Part shown: one piece after another, positions 17,214 through 26,473 of the stretch
How positions within the stretch are numbered: position 1 is the first letter of the stretch
How the letters are laid out: the number at the start of each line of letters is the position of its first letter
From: Neobacillus niacini
Lineage (GTDB): Bacteria > Bacillota > Bacilli > Bacillales > Cytobacillaceae
Direction: 5' to 3'
Length of the DNA: 64,000 nucleotides
Assembly: GCF_023715785.1 (NCBI RefSeq)
Contig: NZ_JAMBOX010000003.1
Coordinates: forward strand, 186,001-250,000
Notes under the pieces: model-generated
Told to the model about the DNA's origin: nothing
Databases searched by the model: none
The model's input: the letters and a program-made list of their open reading frames with translations, nothing else
Made by a program: the position numbers and the translations under genes

Positions 17214-17250
17214 GCAAAAAAACAGCAGGGTTTTGTTAAACCCTACTGCA
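17214..17250 (-). terminator. Terminator of the DUF6230/DUF6114 operon
   Basis: On the minus strand CAGTAGGGTTT / AAACCCTGCTG followed by seven Ts, about 45 bases after the stop of the repeat exoprotein. Confidence 0.85.
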
Positions 17251-17294
17251 GTTTACTTCCCCACTTCCCTCATCCGCTGCTCTCCCAAGCTTCC

Positions 17295-18554
17295 CTATGG
17301 TTTATAAATCACCGTTCCGTCCGGCTTTTTAGCAATTTCCTCACGCATTTTTCTCAACTGTTCCATCGGGTCGGACGGAATCAATTTCCCCAATAAATTC
17401 CCCAGTCCCAAGGTATTCAGCAAGCTCTCCTGAAGCTTGACAACAATCGATGTGACAGAGCTGTTAGTCGGACAAACCTGATTTAATGGCACTTTTTTGG
17501 CAAGTGCTTCGTCAATCAATACCAATCCGAGTTCCTTGGTAATCACGCCACCGGATGCTTGCACCTGCTGACAAACGGTTTGCACGGTCTTTTCAACCGC
17601 TTCGGTTGTTTCGCTGACAACAGGTTCCAGCTGCTCGAGGACAGGTTCAAGCGGCTTTAGCACCGGCTCTAATGGCTTCAGGACTGGCCCAAGCGGCTTG
17701 GTTACCGGTTCAAGCAACCCAACCACGGGGTCAAGCACGGGCTTTATTGGGTCAAGTACCGGCTTTAATGGATCCAGTACTGGGTCGAGCACTGGTTTCA
17801 ACGGGTCCAACACCGGGTCAAGCCCCCCCACTACAGGGTCTAACGGCTGCAATATCGGGTCAAGCGGATTAGTGACTCCGCCAATCACCTCATCAAGCGG
17901 GTTGGGAATCAATCCAATTGGGCCGGATAAATCTTCGGAGGCAGTCCCGTCCTCACATGTCAGCGGCAGATGTCCCGCCGATATTCTCGCAATCTCTTTT
18001 TTCAGCTGTTCAAGCGGGAGTCCCGCCAAATCTTGCAGGACTTTCAGCTGTCCCGGCTTTTTCGGTCCTACACTACCAAATACGGTATTTAATGTCAATT
18101 GGTCGATTACGCTGTCGTCCGATTTCATATAATGGGCAACCATGACGACATTTTCCATCCCCAACGCAGGGACTGTTTCCGTTGCTTTTACACAGGCTCC
18201 CTTAAACGAAATCGCCGATGCATCTACCGTCATCCCATAAACCGTTACTGGCCCCTTTGCTTTTAACGTAATACTGACAGGACCTTTATCGGAATGAACC
18301 TGCTTCGTCAATTTCATTCCATAGATGGTGGCCGAATTATATTGGAACCGGAGCATCGGCTTTCCATCGTTTTTCGAAGTTTCCCTCGTGACCAATGAAG
18401 CTGTCATTCCCGAACCTACAACCCGGTCCGCCTCAATTATAAACCCTTCTGTATCCCTTTCTTCTGCCTTAATACCTTGACTGAATAAACCTGCTGAGGA
18501 CACCAGGAGTGCAAGACTGCAACAAATCAACATGAATTTTCGTTTCCACCACAT
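17295..18554 (-). CDS. Secreted Pro/Leu-repeat protein of a DUF6230-DUF6114 operon
   Basis: A 419-residue exported protein. Residues 1-30 are a signal peptide (MWWKRKFMLICCSLALLVSS). Residues ~35-180 form a beta-rich domain (GFIIEADRVVGSG, AKGPVTVYGMTVDASAISFKG) resembling the product of the first gene of the operon. Residues ~215-310 are a low-complexity run of LDPVLDPLKPV-type units with a Pro every few residues. A helical C-terminal domain follows, ending DGTVIYKP. Cys pairs may form disulfides. It starts 13 bases after the DUF6114 gene. I do not recognise a named family; an envelope or surface structural role is inferred. Confidence 0.7.
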   Translation of the reverse strand: MWWKRKFMLICCSLALLVSSAGLFSQGIKAEERDTEGFIIEADRVVGSGMTASLVTRETSKNDGKPMLRFQYNSATIYGMKLTKQVHSDKGPVSITLKAKGPVTVYGMTVDASAISFKGACVKATETVPALGMENVVMVAHYMKSDDSVIDQLTLNTVFGSVGPKKPGQLKVLQDLAGLPLEQLKKEIARISAGHLPLTCEDGTASEDLSGPIGLIPNPLDEVIGGVTNPLDPILQPLDPVVGGLDPVLDPLKPVLDPVLDPLKPVLDPIKPVLDPVVGLLEPVTKPLGPVLKPLEPVLKPLEPVLEQLEPVVSETTEAVEKTVQTVCQQVQASGGVITKELGLVLIDEALAKKVPLNQVCPTNSSVTSIVVKLQESLLNTLGLGNLLGKLIPSDPMEQLRKMREEIAKKPDGTVIYKP

Positions 18555-18567
18555 AGACTACTCTCCT

Positions 18568-18954
18568 TTAGAAGGTGTGTACTGACTCTTCTATCGGGTT
18601 GGTACGGGTGGATTTCGCCTTAGCCGGCCCCAACTGCCAGGCCGTAAGCAGCGAACCGCCGATAATACCCAAAATCGTTCCGAAGAGGAAACCGCCCAAT
18701 GCCCCAATCACTGAAAGAATCGAGAGAAAAATCGTCATAATTCCGAGAATCCGTGAAGCATTTGGAAAAATAAACGCAAGTATCCCAATCAAGATAATCA
18801 TGCCGCCGAAAAATAAGCCTATGATAGCAATCGACCCCGGCAGGAAGGTGCTTAGATAAAGGTTTAATGGAATCCATAAAATCATCAGGCCGCTGATGAC
18901 GGTCAAGAGCGCGCCCCAAAGCGGCCGCTTTTTCCGCCATGTTTTTAACCCCAT
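18568..18954 (-). CDS. DUF6114-like four-helix membrane protein
   Basis: A 128-residue protein with a basic start (MGLKTWRKKRPLWGALL) and four hydrophobic helices, Gly- and Ile-rich, ending in a short polar tail. It matches the DUF6114 pattern of actinobacterial proteins encoded next to DUF6230 genes: RRP.WG..L....G then paired TM hairpins. Spacings of 13 bases on both sides show one operon with the two exported-domain genes. Function unknown; it may anchor or assemble the exported partners. Confidence 0.65.
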   Translation of the reverse strand: MGLKTWRKKRPLWGALLTVISGLMILWIPLNLYLSTFLPGSIAIIGLFFGGMIILIGILAFIFPNASRILGIMTIFLSILSVIGALGGFLFGTILGIIGGSLLTAWQLGPAKAKSTRTNPIEESVHTF

Positions 18955-18967
18955 CTAACTCGCCCCC

Positions 18968-19540
18968 TTATTTCTTTATTCGTTCGACAGTCAACTTCAT
19001 TCCGTTCATATTAATTGTTTTTTGGAACAGGTAATGCGTTTTCAATTTCGCATTTTCCAAAACAATCGTTGACGATGTTTGCTGGAATTGCTTTTGCCAA
19101 TCGCTGCTATTATTTTCCTCCAACACCAGATTTTCGAACTTGGCGTTGGCCTCGATTAGGCCAGCGTCATGCTGCAGCCCGCTAATTTGCACCGGCTTGG
19201 AAGCGGTAATTTTAACGCGAATCCACTCGCCGCCGACTTGAAAGTCCTTATAAAGCTGCAAATTATCAATGGTCAAGGTTTCAATAATATTGGTTCCCTG
19301 CGGGGCAGAATCAGAGCTGCTCGTTTTTCCCATCTTCGGGTAGAAGGTATACCCTTTTCCTACTAATTTATCAAACTCAACATAAAAGTCCCCTACCCCC
19401 GCAATTGGGACGGCATAGGCGACCCCCGAAACGCCAAATGATACCAAAAGCAGACCTAGCGTTAAAAATCCTGAAGCCAGTGCTGACCAAAATACCTTTT
19501 TACTCGTAGTACCCTCCAATGGTTGAACTGGATTCTCCAT
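18968..19540 (-). CDS. DUF6230-like exported/anchored protein
   Basis: About 190 residues: a membrane segment near the N terminus (FWSALASGFLTLGLLLVSFG, residues 17-36) and an extracytoplasmic beta-rich domain (FYVEFDKLVGKGYTFYPKMG; THYLFQKTINMNGMKLTVER). This layout and its DUF6114 neighbour fit DUF6230. Two adjacent ATGs (19543 and 19540) follow AGAGGGGGAG; the second has the better spacing. The domain shares the pattern of an 'LVGKG' strand, a 'V.I.A..PV.I.G' strand and a C-terminal 'LT' strand with the third gene of the operon, so the two may be paralogous domains. Confidence 0.6.
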   Translation of the reverse strand: MENPVQPLEGTTSKKVFWSALASGFLTLGLLLVSFGVSGVAYAVPIAGVGDFYVEFDKLVGKGYTFYPKMGKTSSSDSAPQGTNIIETLTIDNLQLYKDFQVGGEWIRVKITASKPVQISGLQHDAGLIEANAKFENLVLEENNSSDWQKQFQQTSSTIVLENAKLKTHYLFQKTINMNGMKLTVERIKK

Positions 19541-19667
19541 CATACTCCCCCTCTTAATCTGAAAATTAAAAAGATTCACGATACGGTATAGTACTATTAT
19601 AGGGCTTTGATGAAAAAATTTCCAATATGTCGGTAGTAGTAAAAAAACAGACCAACATATGACAAGG

Positions 19668-19788
19668 GTACTATATTTTTATTGCCGCCGTTCTTAAGCT
19701 CAAAACCAAAAACAGAACGGAAGCCGCTGTTAAGGCCTTAAGGAATAAGCATATTTCCGATATTGCGGTAAACGTGATAAAACGTTAA
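19668..19788 (+). pseudogene. Possible fragment of a LuxR-type regulator C terminus
   Basis: An open stretch of about 40 codons without a start reads ...AAVLKLKTKNRTEAAVKAL RNK..., recalling the last helix of NarL/LuxR regulators (ILKKLxVKNRTEAAxKA). No upstream HTH or receiver is found in any frame. It is either a decayed remnant or chance. The rest of the 280-base gap before mscL holds nothing I recognise. Confidence 0.25.
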
Positions 19789-19823
19789 AATTTAGCTATT
19801 AGCTTGTAACGGAGGTAGCTTCT

Positions 19824-20213
19824 ATGTGGAATGAATTCAAGCAGTTTGCGATGAAAGGGAATGTCATCGACCTCGCTGTCGGGGTAGTTATTGGTGCAGC
19901 GTTCGGAAAAATCGTCTCCTCTCTTGTAGATAATATCATCATGCCAATCATTGTTTTAATAACAGGAAAGGTGAATGTCGAGGACTTGGCCTTTAAAAGC
20001 ATTAAATATGGTGCCTTTCTCCAAAATGTCATCGACTTTTTCATAATCGCCTTCACTATTTTTCTGTTTGTGAAATTTCTAAACCGGTTTAAAAAGAAGA
20101 AGGAAGAAGTGAAAGTGGAAGTAAAGGCCGACCGTACCGAAGAACTGTTGGCTGAAATCCGGGATCTGTTAAAAGAAGATAAAGATTTTTTACGAAAAAA
20201 TGAAACTCACTGA
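19824..20213 (+). CDS. mscL: Large-conductance mechanosensitive channel
   Basis: A 129-residue channel protein. The N-terminal amphipathic helix and TM1 read [20 protein letters not shown] followed by [21 protein letters not shown], the hallmark of MscL pore-lining helix; TM2 is [21 protein letters not shown]; the C terminus is a charged coiled bundle. The pentamer opens under membrane tension to release solutes at hypo-osmotic shock. The start follows GGAGGT. Confidence 0.95.
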   Translation: MWNEFKQFAMKGNVIDLAVGVVIGAAFGKIVSSLVDNIIMPIIVLITGKVNVEDLAFKSIKYGAFLQNVIDFFIIAFTIFLFVKFLNRFKKKKEEVKVEVKADRTEELLAEIRDLLKEDKDFLRKNETH

Positions 20214-20265
20214 TGACTTGTACGTATAATTTAAGTGTAAGATACCAATTATGAGGTGAAGAGAA

Positions 20266-20904
20266 TTGTATACACAAACATCATCTACTCAATTTATGCC
20301 TTCGGTGTTGCGGACATTTGCCTTATCTCTTGCCGTCGCCTTCGTGGGCACGATGGCCGGAGTTTATGTCCCGCCGGCACTATTTATGCCATTGGCAATT
20401 TTGGAACTGGTTATGATTATTGCAGCCGTGTTTTTTAGACGGAAAAAAGCCATTTCGTATTCTTTTCTTTATATTTTTACGTTTATCTCGGGTATAACGT
20501 TATATCCGATTGTCGCCTATTACGCATCAACTGCTGGGGCAAATGTTGTTGTCATGGCCTTCGCGACGACCACGATCGTTTTCTCGGGCGTTGCTGTCTA
20601 CGCGGCCAAATCAAAACGCAACTTCTCGTTTCTGGGCGGATTCCTGCTCGCTGCGCTTCTCGCGTTAGTGGCAATTGGAATCTTTAATATTCTCTTCCCG
20701 TTAAGCTCAACCGGCATGCTGGCCTACTCCTTTATCGGCGTGATGGTATTCAGCGGCTACGTGCTCTTTGATATCAGCAGAATGAAGCATTATGGCGTAC
20801 GGGCGGAAGATGTGCCATGGATGGCCTTAAGCCTGTATTTGGACTTTGTTAACCTATTCATCAGCATATTGCGTATTTTTGGGATTTTGAATAGCAGAGA
20901 CTAA
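20266..20904 (+). CDS. yetJ: Bax inhibitor-1 (TMBIM) family protein, YetJ-like
   Basis: A 212-residue protein with seven hydrophobic helices. The C-terminal pattern FDISRMKHYG...LSLYLDFVNLFISILRIFG carries the conserved Asp pair of BI-1 proteins that in B. subtilis YetJ (BsYetJ) forms the pH-dependent Ca2+ gate. It is a Ca2+ leak channel of the plasma membrane. The start is TTG after GAGGTG with 7-base spacing. Only 52 bases separate it from mscL, so the two may be co-transcribed. Confidence 0.88.
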   Translation: MYTQTSSTQFMPSVLRTFALSLAVAFVGTMAGVYVPPALFMPLAILELVMIIAAVFFRRKKAISYSFLYIFTFISGITLYPIVAYYASTAGANVVVMAFATTTIVFSGVAVYAAKSKRNFSFLGGFLLAALLALVAIGIFNILFPLSSTGMLAYSFIGVMVFSGYVLFDISRMKHYGVRAEDVPWMALSLYLDFVNLFISILRIFGILNSRD

Positions 20905-20913
20905 TAATGTAAA

Positions 20914-20949
20914 AGGAGCATGGGGCGTCCCCATGCTCCTATTTATTTT
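20914..20949. terminator. Terminator after yetJ
   Basis: Twelve-base perfect stem AGGAGCATGGGG / CCCCATGCTCCT with loop CGT and an ATTTATTTT tail. The decayed phhA ends at its right edge. Confidence 0.85.
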
Positions 20950-22460
20950 CAATTAGTTCCAGACCGCGTTGAATAAGTTGTTTGATTGACGGACTCCAGA
21001 CCGGTCGTTCTAGTGCCTTTACTAGCCCGGAAATGTTGGGATTGTTTTTTCGAATTGTTGATAGAGTTCAAGTATTTCAATCCTTAGCAGCCAATCACGG
21101 AGGTAATCGAGGCCCCGACTGCCATGTCATAGGTGCCCCAATCAGGCTGAAACAGGATTTGATCCTTATAGGATACGGTGCAATCCTGAAACGAGATTAA
21201 AATGGGGCTGCCATTGACAAGATGAAGCTTTTTAACGATTCCGTCCACTTTGATACCGCTTTCAAAGTTTAAGCTCGTTTTACGATTTTCCTAGATTCCT
21301 AAATCGTGTAATTGTTTTTCGTTACAATCCTCGAGTGCTTGCCGTCCTTCTAATCGTCCGATTGGTGTCCCAAAGTCCTTCCGATGGGTTTCAGTGCCGT
21401 GTCCGGCTAACTGATTGTCATCATAGGATAAGGCTGTAGGTCCCTTGGTCCGAAAATAGATGGCTTCCCCGGCATCATCCTTACAAATTTCTCCCACTAT
21501 TCCGGTTACCTGCAGTCCGGAGCAAAAAACAACTGTGGCGGTGCTGTCTGTTCTTAATGCGTTTTCAAGACTTTCGGTCCCGCCTTTACGGAAAGCCATC
21601 GTCCCCGCAAAATCATCAATCTTGGCGACTAATTCCTCAAAGTTTTTGCAGACGAATAACTGCGGCTGCGGCTTGGTTACATCATATGGGGTGTTGATAC
21701 ATTCTTCAACCGAAAAAGGTATTTTTCTTACCTTGGGGGCTAAGCAGCTTTGGCTTTCACCGACGGATGACAGAAGTCCGGCCCCATAGATTTTCGGGTT
21801 ATCAAGCTCACCGATTAACCCGTATTCAACCGTCCACCAAAACAGCCGGGAAACCTTGTCCGCTTCGGTTAATCCCTTGACCTTTTTTCGCGCCTCCGCC
21901 ACCAGATTCTCCGCCTATTTAACCTGCTCTAGGGTTGATTGGGGATCCTCGGCAACTATGGTTAAGTTCCGCACCGCCTTGAATACCTCAAGCTTTTCCT
22001 TGCTCGAAAGCGCCTTTGCGCCCATTTCGCCGATTTTGCGGACAAACTCACGGTAGGATTTATCTAATAGTATCGGTGCATGCCCTGCCGCTTCATGGAT
22101 AATGTCCGGCGCCGGCGTATAGGCAATATTTTCGATTTTTCTAATTTCAGTCGCAATAGGCAGGAGCCCGTTTTGTAGAAAACCATAGAAGGCTGCCCCT
22201 GGAATCAGGCCGTCAATCGTCACAGCCCCCCAACCAACCTTTGCCAGACTCTCATTCATTTCCTCAACTTTTGGGATTGATTCAATATTGATACCCGAGT
22301 TTTCCAGGCCATTTACATAGGCCGAATGAGCAATATTTTTTAAGTAATAATGATTTTGCCGCATGACAAACCGCCATACCGCGTGATTAATCGGTGTATA
22401 CTGTTGGTAATACTGCTTCGAAATGAATTGTTGCAAGTGGGCAGGAATCTTTTTGGTCAC
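20939..22460 (-). pseudogene. phhA: Phenylalanine 4-monooxygenase, decayed
   Basis: Remains of a biopterin-dependent aromatic amino acid hydroxylase. Residues 1-181 (from GTG at 22460) include the iron ligands in PDIIHEAAGHAPILLD and end at an in-frame TAG (21912-21914) after LEQVK. The same frame continues AENLVAEARKKVKG...FWWTVEYGLIG, with the third ligand Glu, and stops at a second TAG (21291-21293). Beyond it the frame goes on (FESGIKVDGIVKKLHLVNGS) until a probable deletion and two frameshifts; the last piece, ALERPVWSPSIKQLIQRG, runs to 20939. Two stops, a likely internal deletion and frameshifts make loss of function near certain. Codon identity of the TAGs suggests CAG changes. Confidence 0.9.
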
Positions 22461-22536
22461 CGCAATTTTCCCCTTTTTCTAAAAATTGTTATCTATAAAA
22501 TAGTATTCTATTTGGTGGCGGGAAAGTCCTTTCATC

Positions 22537-23871
22537 TTAGCGCTCCATTGTTTTTGGATATAACCCTTTTAAAAGCACAGTTACCCCAATTTTTTTGCAG
22601 ACAGTGACGTAATGCATCAGCGTCATTAGCACGGCCCCGGTATTCATGCCGATGATGACACCGTTCATGCGCCATTCCGGCATCGACCCAAGCCAAAGGA
22701 TAATCCCAAAGCTAATGACCGTGGACCAAATAATATGGAAAAAGGCTTCTTTGATCATATCGAGGCCAATCATGAACCCCTGCAGCGGCATCACGAAATA
22801 ATGAAACAGGAAAAAGGGCCAGAGCAGCTGCAAATAGACGGCGGATGTCGTTGATTTAAAAAATAGCGACGTCAATTGCGGCGCAAAAATATAAAAAATA
22901 GTCACAGCGGCAACGCCATATCCAACGGTTAACAGCATCGACTGCTGTAGCATTTTTTGCAGTGAAACATAATCCCGCTCGGAATAGGTTTTTGAGACGG
23001 CAGGAATCAGCACAATCAACAGGGAGTGGGCGATAAAGGCAGGAAAAAAGCCAATCGACATCGCCACGCCCATCAGCATACCGAATTGTTCCGTAGCAAT
23101 CGTTCCGGTCAACCCGGCATGAACCAAGGCCGCCTTTATAATAAAAGGTTGTATCGCACCCGTCAATGCGGAAAACAGGCGCATTCCTGTCGTCGGAATC
23201 GAGACGGCCATTAAATTTTTTCGGACAATTTTTCGATTTAAATTGGAAAAAGGCTGTCTTCTTATCGTTTGAAATTGAACGATGAACATGAGAATCAAAT
23301 AAAGGAACACCACGATTTCACTGGCAATCAGCACCGAAATGGACACTAACAGGGAGGATTCTGAGTTAAATTCAAAAAAACGGAATAGCACAAACAGACC
23401 TGCAAGCTGAACCATTTTTCTTAAAAAATTGGAGACGGCAATTTTCCCCATTTGCTGGCGCCCCATAAAATACCCCCTGGCAACAGAGGTAAAAGAAATA
23501 ACCGGAATCAACAGCAACACGAGCCATCTGATATACGGATGATAGCCATTAAATACAGAAATAAACGGGAGCAGCGCCGCCCCGACCAATAGAAGAATAA
23601 TCGTGAAGGTAATTGTCACGGTAATGGCATGGTGGAGGATATTGCGGTGATAGCGATCCTCCCTCTCGGCAATGAATTTGGAAATCGACACCGGCAGTTC
23701 GAAGCTCGCCAATAGGGCAATTAAAAATATAGTAGGCAGGATTGTCATATAAAGTCCCAGCCCGTGTGAACCAAGCTCCCGGGCCAGAATCATGTTCACC
23801 AAAATCTCGATTCCTTCTCCCAAAAAGGCAGTCGCTGCCAGAAAGATAATCCCCTTGTAGTAAATAGCCAT
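22537..23871 (-). CDS. SpoVB/YkvU-family polysaccharide flippase-like protein
   Basis: A 444-residue protein with 12 to 14 membrane helices of the MOP/MATE superfamily. The start, FLGEGIEILVNMILARELGSHGLGLYMTILP, and ARGYFMGRQQMGKIAVSNFLRK are typical of SpoVB-like lipid-linked oligosaccharide transporters. B. subtilis YkvU has 445 residues and is spore-related, which makes it the closest guess. It follows the decayed phhA by about 75 bases on the same strand. The role is inferred from family. Confidence 0.8.
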   Translation of the reverse strand: MAIYYKGIIFLAATAFLGEGIEILVNMILARELGSHGLGLYMTILPTIFLIALLASFELPVSISKFIAEREDRYHRNILHHAITVTITFTIILLLVGAALLPFISVFNGYHPYIRWLVLLLIPVISFTSVARGYFMGRQQMGKIAVSNFLRKMVQLAGLFVLFRFFEFNSESSLLVSISVLIASEIVVFLYLILMFIVQFQTIRRQPFSNLNRKIVRKNLMAVSIPTTGMRLFSALTGAIQPFIIKAALVHAGLTGTIATEQFGMLMGVAMSIGFFPAFIAHSLLIVLIPAVSKTYSERDYVSLQKMLQQSMLLTVGYGVAAVTIFYIFAPQLTSLFFKSTTSAVYLQLLWPFFLFHYFVMPLQGFMIGLDMIKEAFFHIIWSTVISFGIILWLGSMPEWRMNGVIIGMNTGAVLMTLMHYVTVCKKIGVTVLLKGLYPKTMER

Positions 23872-23941
23872 GATCCCTGTCCCCTTTCTTTTATAAGATT
23901 ATGAGACAAGTTCGTTATTTAGTAGGGGAAGATTTTTTGAA

Positions 23942-23976
23942 ATTAAAAAAAGGCTGATTTTTCAGCCCTTTTTAAA
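23942..23976 (-). terminator. Terminator of the lia operon
   Basis: On the minus strand AAAGGGCTG-AAAAAT-CAGCCTTT with a T-run, directly after the liaR stop. Confidence 0.85.
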
Positions 23977-23977
23977 G

Positions 23978-24610
23978 TTATTTAGTCAACGAATGCTTAA
24001 ACGCATAAATAACCGCCTGGGTGCGGTCCTGAACGTCCAATTTGCTCAAGATATTGCTGACATGGGTTTTGACGGTTTTTAAAGCAATAAATAATTCGTC
24101 AGCGATTTCCTGATTGGTTTTTCCTTCGGTCATCAACAGCAATATTTCGAGTTCGCGGCTGGTGAGGTCTTCGTGTGGCAGATGCTGTGTTTTCTGGCGC
24201 ATTTTCAACATCATTTTTCCCGTAACCTCTGGCTCGAGAACCGATTGGCCGTTGAAGGTATCACGGACTGCTTTGGCGATTTCGCTCGCCTTGGACGTTT
24301 TCAGCATATAGCTGGTTGCTCCCGCCTCGAGTGCCGGATACACCTTTTCATCATCGAGGAAGCTTGTGACAATGATGATTTTTGCTTCCGGCCACTGCTC
24401 GATAATTTGCCGGGTCGCTTCAATCCCGTCCATTTCCTTCATGACCAAATCCATTAAAATGATGTCTGGACGGAGCTCAAGCGCCAGCTCAACTCCCTTT
24501 TTACCGTCAGCTGCCTCCCCGACCACTTCAATATCGGGCTGTGCCGACAAATACGCTGATACGCCGATTCGTACCATTTCATGATCATCGACAAACACTA
24601 CTCTAATCAT
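23978..24610 (-). CDS. liaR: Response regulator LiaR/VraR
   Basis: A 210-residue NarL-type regulator: receiver domain with the acidic pocket [10 protein letters not shown] and phospho-acceptor Asp in [13 protein letters not shown], then a LuxR HTH ([40 protein letters not shown]). It activates the lia promoter under cell-wall stress. The ATG at 24610 overlaps the end of liaS by 8 bases, so the two are translationally coupled; the start at 24625 would lie inside liaS without a ribosome site. Confidence 0.92.
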   Translation of the reverse strand: MIRVVFVDDHEMVRIGVSAYLSAQPDIEVVGEAADGKKGVELALELRPDIILMDLVMKEMDGIEATRQIIEQWPEAKIIIVTSFLDDEKVYPALEAGATSYMLKTSKASEIAKAVRDTFNGQSVLEPEVTGKMMLKMRQKTQHLPHEDLTSRELEILLLMTEGKTNQEIADELFIALKTVKTHVSNILSKLDVQDRTQAVIYAFKHSLTK

Positions 24611-25652
24611 CTGCAACCTCTCCACTCTCTACTACTGGGACCTTCACTTCCAGCCTCGTCCCTTTATTTTTTACACTGATGACCTTTAATGTACCCCCAA
24701 CCTCAACGGCCCGTTCATGCATGTTTTGCATGCCGTAGGAGCCGGCTTTGGCTTCTTCCACTTCAAAGCCAATCCCATCATCGACGATTCGCATAATAAT
24801 CAGATCGTCCCGCTTAATTAACAGCACCTCTAACATGCTCGCCTTCGAGTGGCGAAGCGTATTGGAGATGGACTCCTGGAGAATCCGGAACAAATGGTCC
24901 TCGACCCCTTTATCAAGCGGAAATTCTTCGACCTTCCATTTAATATCCATCGTCACCTTTTGAGATAATTCGATTAACAACTCCTCGATTCCTTCCTGGA
25001 GCGATTTATTCTTTAACGCGACTGGTCGCAGGTGCAACAATAGTGCCCGCATTTCCAGCTGTGATTGGTGAATCATTTCCTCAACCATTTTCAACTGTTT
25101 CGTTTCAAAGTTTTCCTCGGACAATTCGCGGGTTTCATTGATTGCCGACATCATCATCGAGGCCGCAAACAATTGCTGGCTGACCGAGTCATGCAATTCG
25201 CGGGCGAGCCGGTTTCTTTCCTGTTCAATGAGTTCTTGAATTCGTGATTCCTGATCCTCGACTTTTTCCGTCGCCAATCGCTGTGACAGCTTCGCCTGCT
25301 CAGCAATCTGCTTCCCGAGTTTCTCAATTCGTACGGCAATCGTCTGCATTTCGGCAACGGGAGGATTTATTTTAAAATCGACATGCTTTCCTTCCTCGAG
25401 CTGATGCAGCGAGTTTTCAATGAACCGAAACTGCTTTCTCCAGTAAAAACCGGAGAGAGCACCGAGGAGAATTCCCATCGCAATGCTAAACGCCGGAATG
25501 AATAAGGCGATCGGAATATCCATGAAATGCTTTGTCCACAATTCGGACCAGCTATTCAAGGGGAACACATAGGTAAAAACCCCGGTTACCACGATGGCTA
25601 TCAATACGGACAATCCAATACTCCAGACAATTTGACGCCCCGCTGCACTCAT
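24603..25652 (-). CDS. liaS: Sensor histidine kinase LiaS
   Basis: A 349-residue kinase with two N-terminal membrane helices separated by a very short external loop (intramembrane-sensing type), a HAMP-like coiled segment, the HisKA_3 phospho-acceptor in [17 protein letters not shown] and the N and G boxes ([23 protein letters not shown]). LiaS responds to lipid II-binding antibiotics and is held inactive by LiaF. Its ATG overlaps the liaF stop as ATGA. Confidence 0.93.
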   Translation of the reverse strand: MSAAGRQIVWSIGLSVLIAIVVTGVFTYVFPLNSWSELWTKHFMDIPIALFIPAFSIAMGILLGALSGFYWRKQFRFIENSLHQLEEGKHVDFKINPPVAEMQTIAVRIEKLGKQIAEQAKLSQRLATEKVEDQESRIQELIEQERNRLARELHDSVSQQLFAASMMMSAINETRELSEENFETKQLKMVEEMIHQSQLEMRALLLHLRPVALKNKSLQEGIEELLIELSQKVTMDIKWKVEEFPLDKGVEDHLFRILQESISNTLRHSKASMLEVLLIKRDDLIIMRIVDDGIGFEVEEAKAGSYGMQNMHERAVEVGGTLKVISVKNKGTRLEVKVPVVESGEVADD

Positions 25653-26383
25653 ATCCGGGTCACCTCTAAATTCCCGACGATGAGCGAGGTAACGATTTTC
25701 ACCTTTTGCTCGGCCTGTTCATACCCAGGTGTTCTTAATTGAAACGATTGATTAAACATTCTTGGTTCTTGGTTTTCAAACACCATGGCCGAACCGACCA
25801 GACAGGAATGCTGAACGCTCGCTTCATATTCATAAGGAACTAATATTTGCACATTACCGATTAGGTTTCGGATAAAAATGACCGTTTCACCCTTAGGCAG
25901 CATCGTGTAACTTAGGTCAATTATTGTATCGCCAATCCCCGCCTGGATATTGACATCGTTCCATTCGTAAACCCCGGGCGGTGTCTTTTGCTGGCCAAGA
26001 AATATATTTTCAAATAATGGCTTCGTTTTGACCAGGGTTTCCTGCTTAGGCGTATCCCCGGGCTTGCTGAGATTGACTGTCATTTTCTGAGGCTGTTTTT
26101 TCGAATTCAGATATTGTATAAAAAAGTGCAGTAAAATCGCCAATAATAAAAATCGGAACGTCATCATGCTAAAGACATTGACGACCAGGAAAGCAATTCC
26201 CCCGAAAAATAGGAGTTTGCTGAGCTTTTTCTCCGGTTTCCGGCGGCCAAGATAAATCATTCCGCCCGCGATAAAAAGGGAGAAAATAAGCCCCTCGTTG
26301 AAAAAAAGCAGCTCTAATAACAGTACAGCAAAACCGATAAAAACCAGCCATCCGGTATAATCATTCTTATTATTTTTAAACAT
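25649..26383 (-). CDS. liaF: LiaF, inhibitor of LiaSR
   Basis: A 244-residue protein with four N-terminal membrane segments and a C-terminal soluble beta domain (YEWNDVNIQAGIGDTIIDLSYTMLPKGETVIFIRNLIGNVQI split by strands), the usual cell-wall-active antibiotic response domain of LiaF/VraT. It restrains LiaS in unstressed cells. Located between liaH and liaS as in B. subtilis, but liaG is absent. Confidence 0.9.
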   Translation of the reverse strand: MFKNNKNDYTGWLVFIGFAVLLLELLFFNEGLIFSLFIAGGMIYLGRRKPEKKLSKLLFFGGIAFLVVNVFSMMTFRFLLLAILLHFFIQYLNSKKQPQKMTVNLSKPGDTPKQETLVKTKPLFENIFLGQQKTPPGVYEWNDVNIQAGIGDTIIDLSYTMLPKGETVIFIRNLIGNVQILVPYEYEASVQHSCLVGSAMVFENQEPRMFNQSFQLRTPGYEQAEQKVKIVTSLIVGNLEVTRI

Positions 26384-26421
26384 TGGCTCACCCTCCCTTT
26401 TTACCGTAATTGTTTATCGGA

Positions 26422-26455
26422 AAAGAGGCGCTTCGAACCCCTCGCGCCTCTTTAA
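26422..26455 (-). terminator. Partial terminator between liaH and liaF
   Basis: AAAGAGGCGC / GCGCCTCTTT stem. On the minus strand it follows liaH and precedes liaFSR, as in B. subtilis where liaIH is transcribed far more than the downstream genes. Confidence 0.7.
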
Positions 26456-26473
26456 GAATACCATTTTTCGATA

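Noticed and set aside
17672..18132. Plus-strand frames of 66 and 144 codons rich in Gly/Ser/Thr
   Set aside because: They are antisense shadows of the Pro/Leu repeats in the exoprotein gene.
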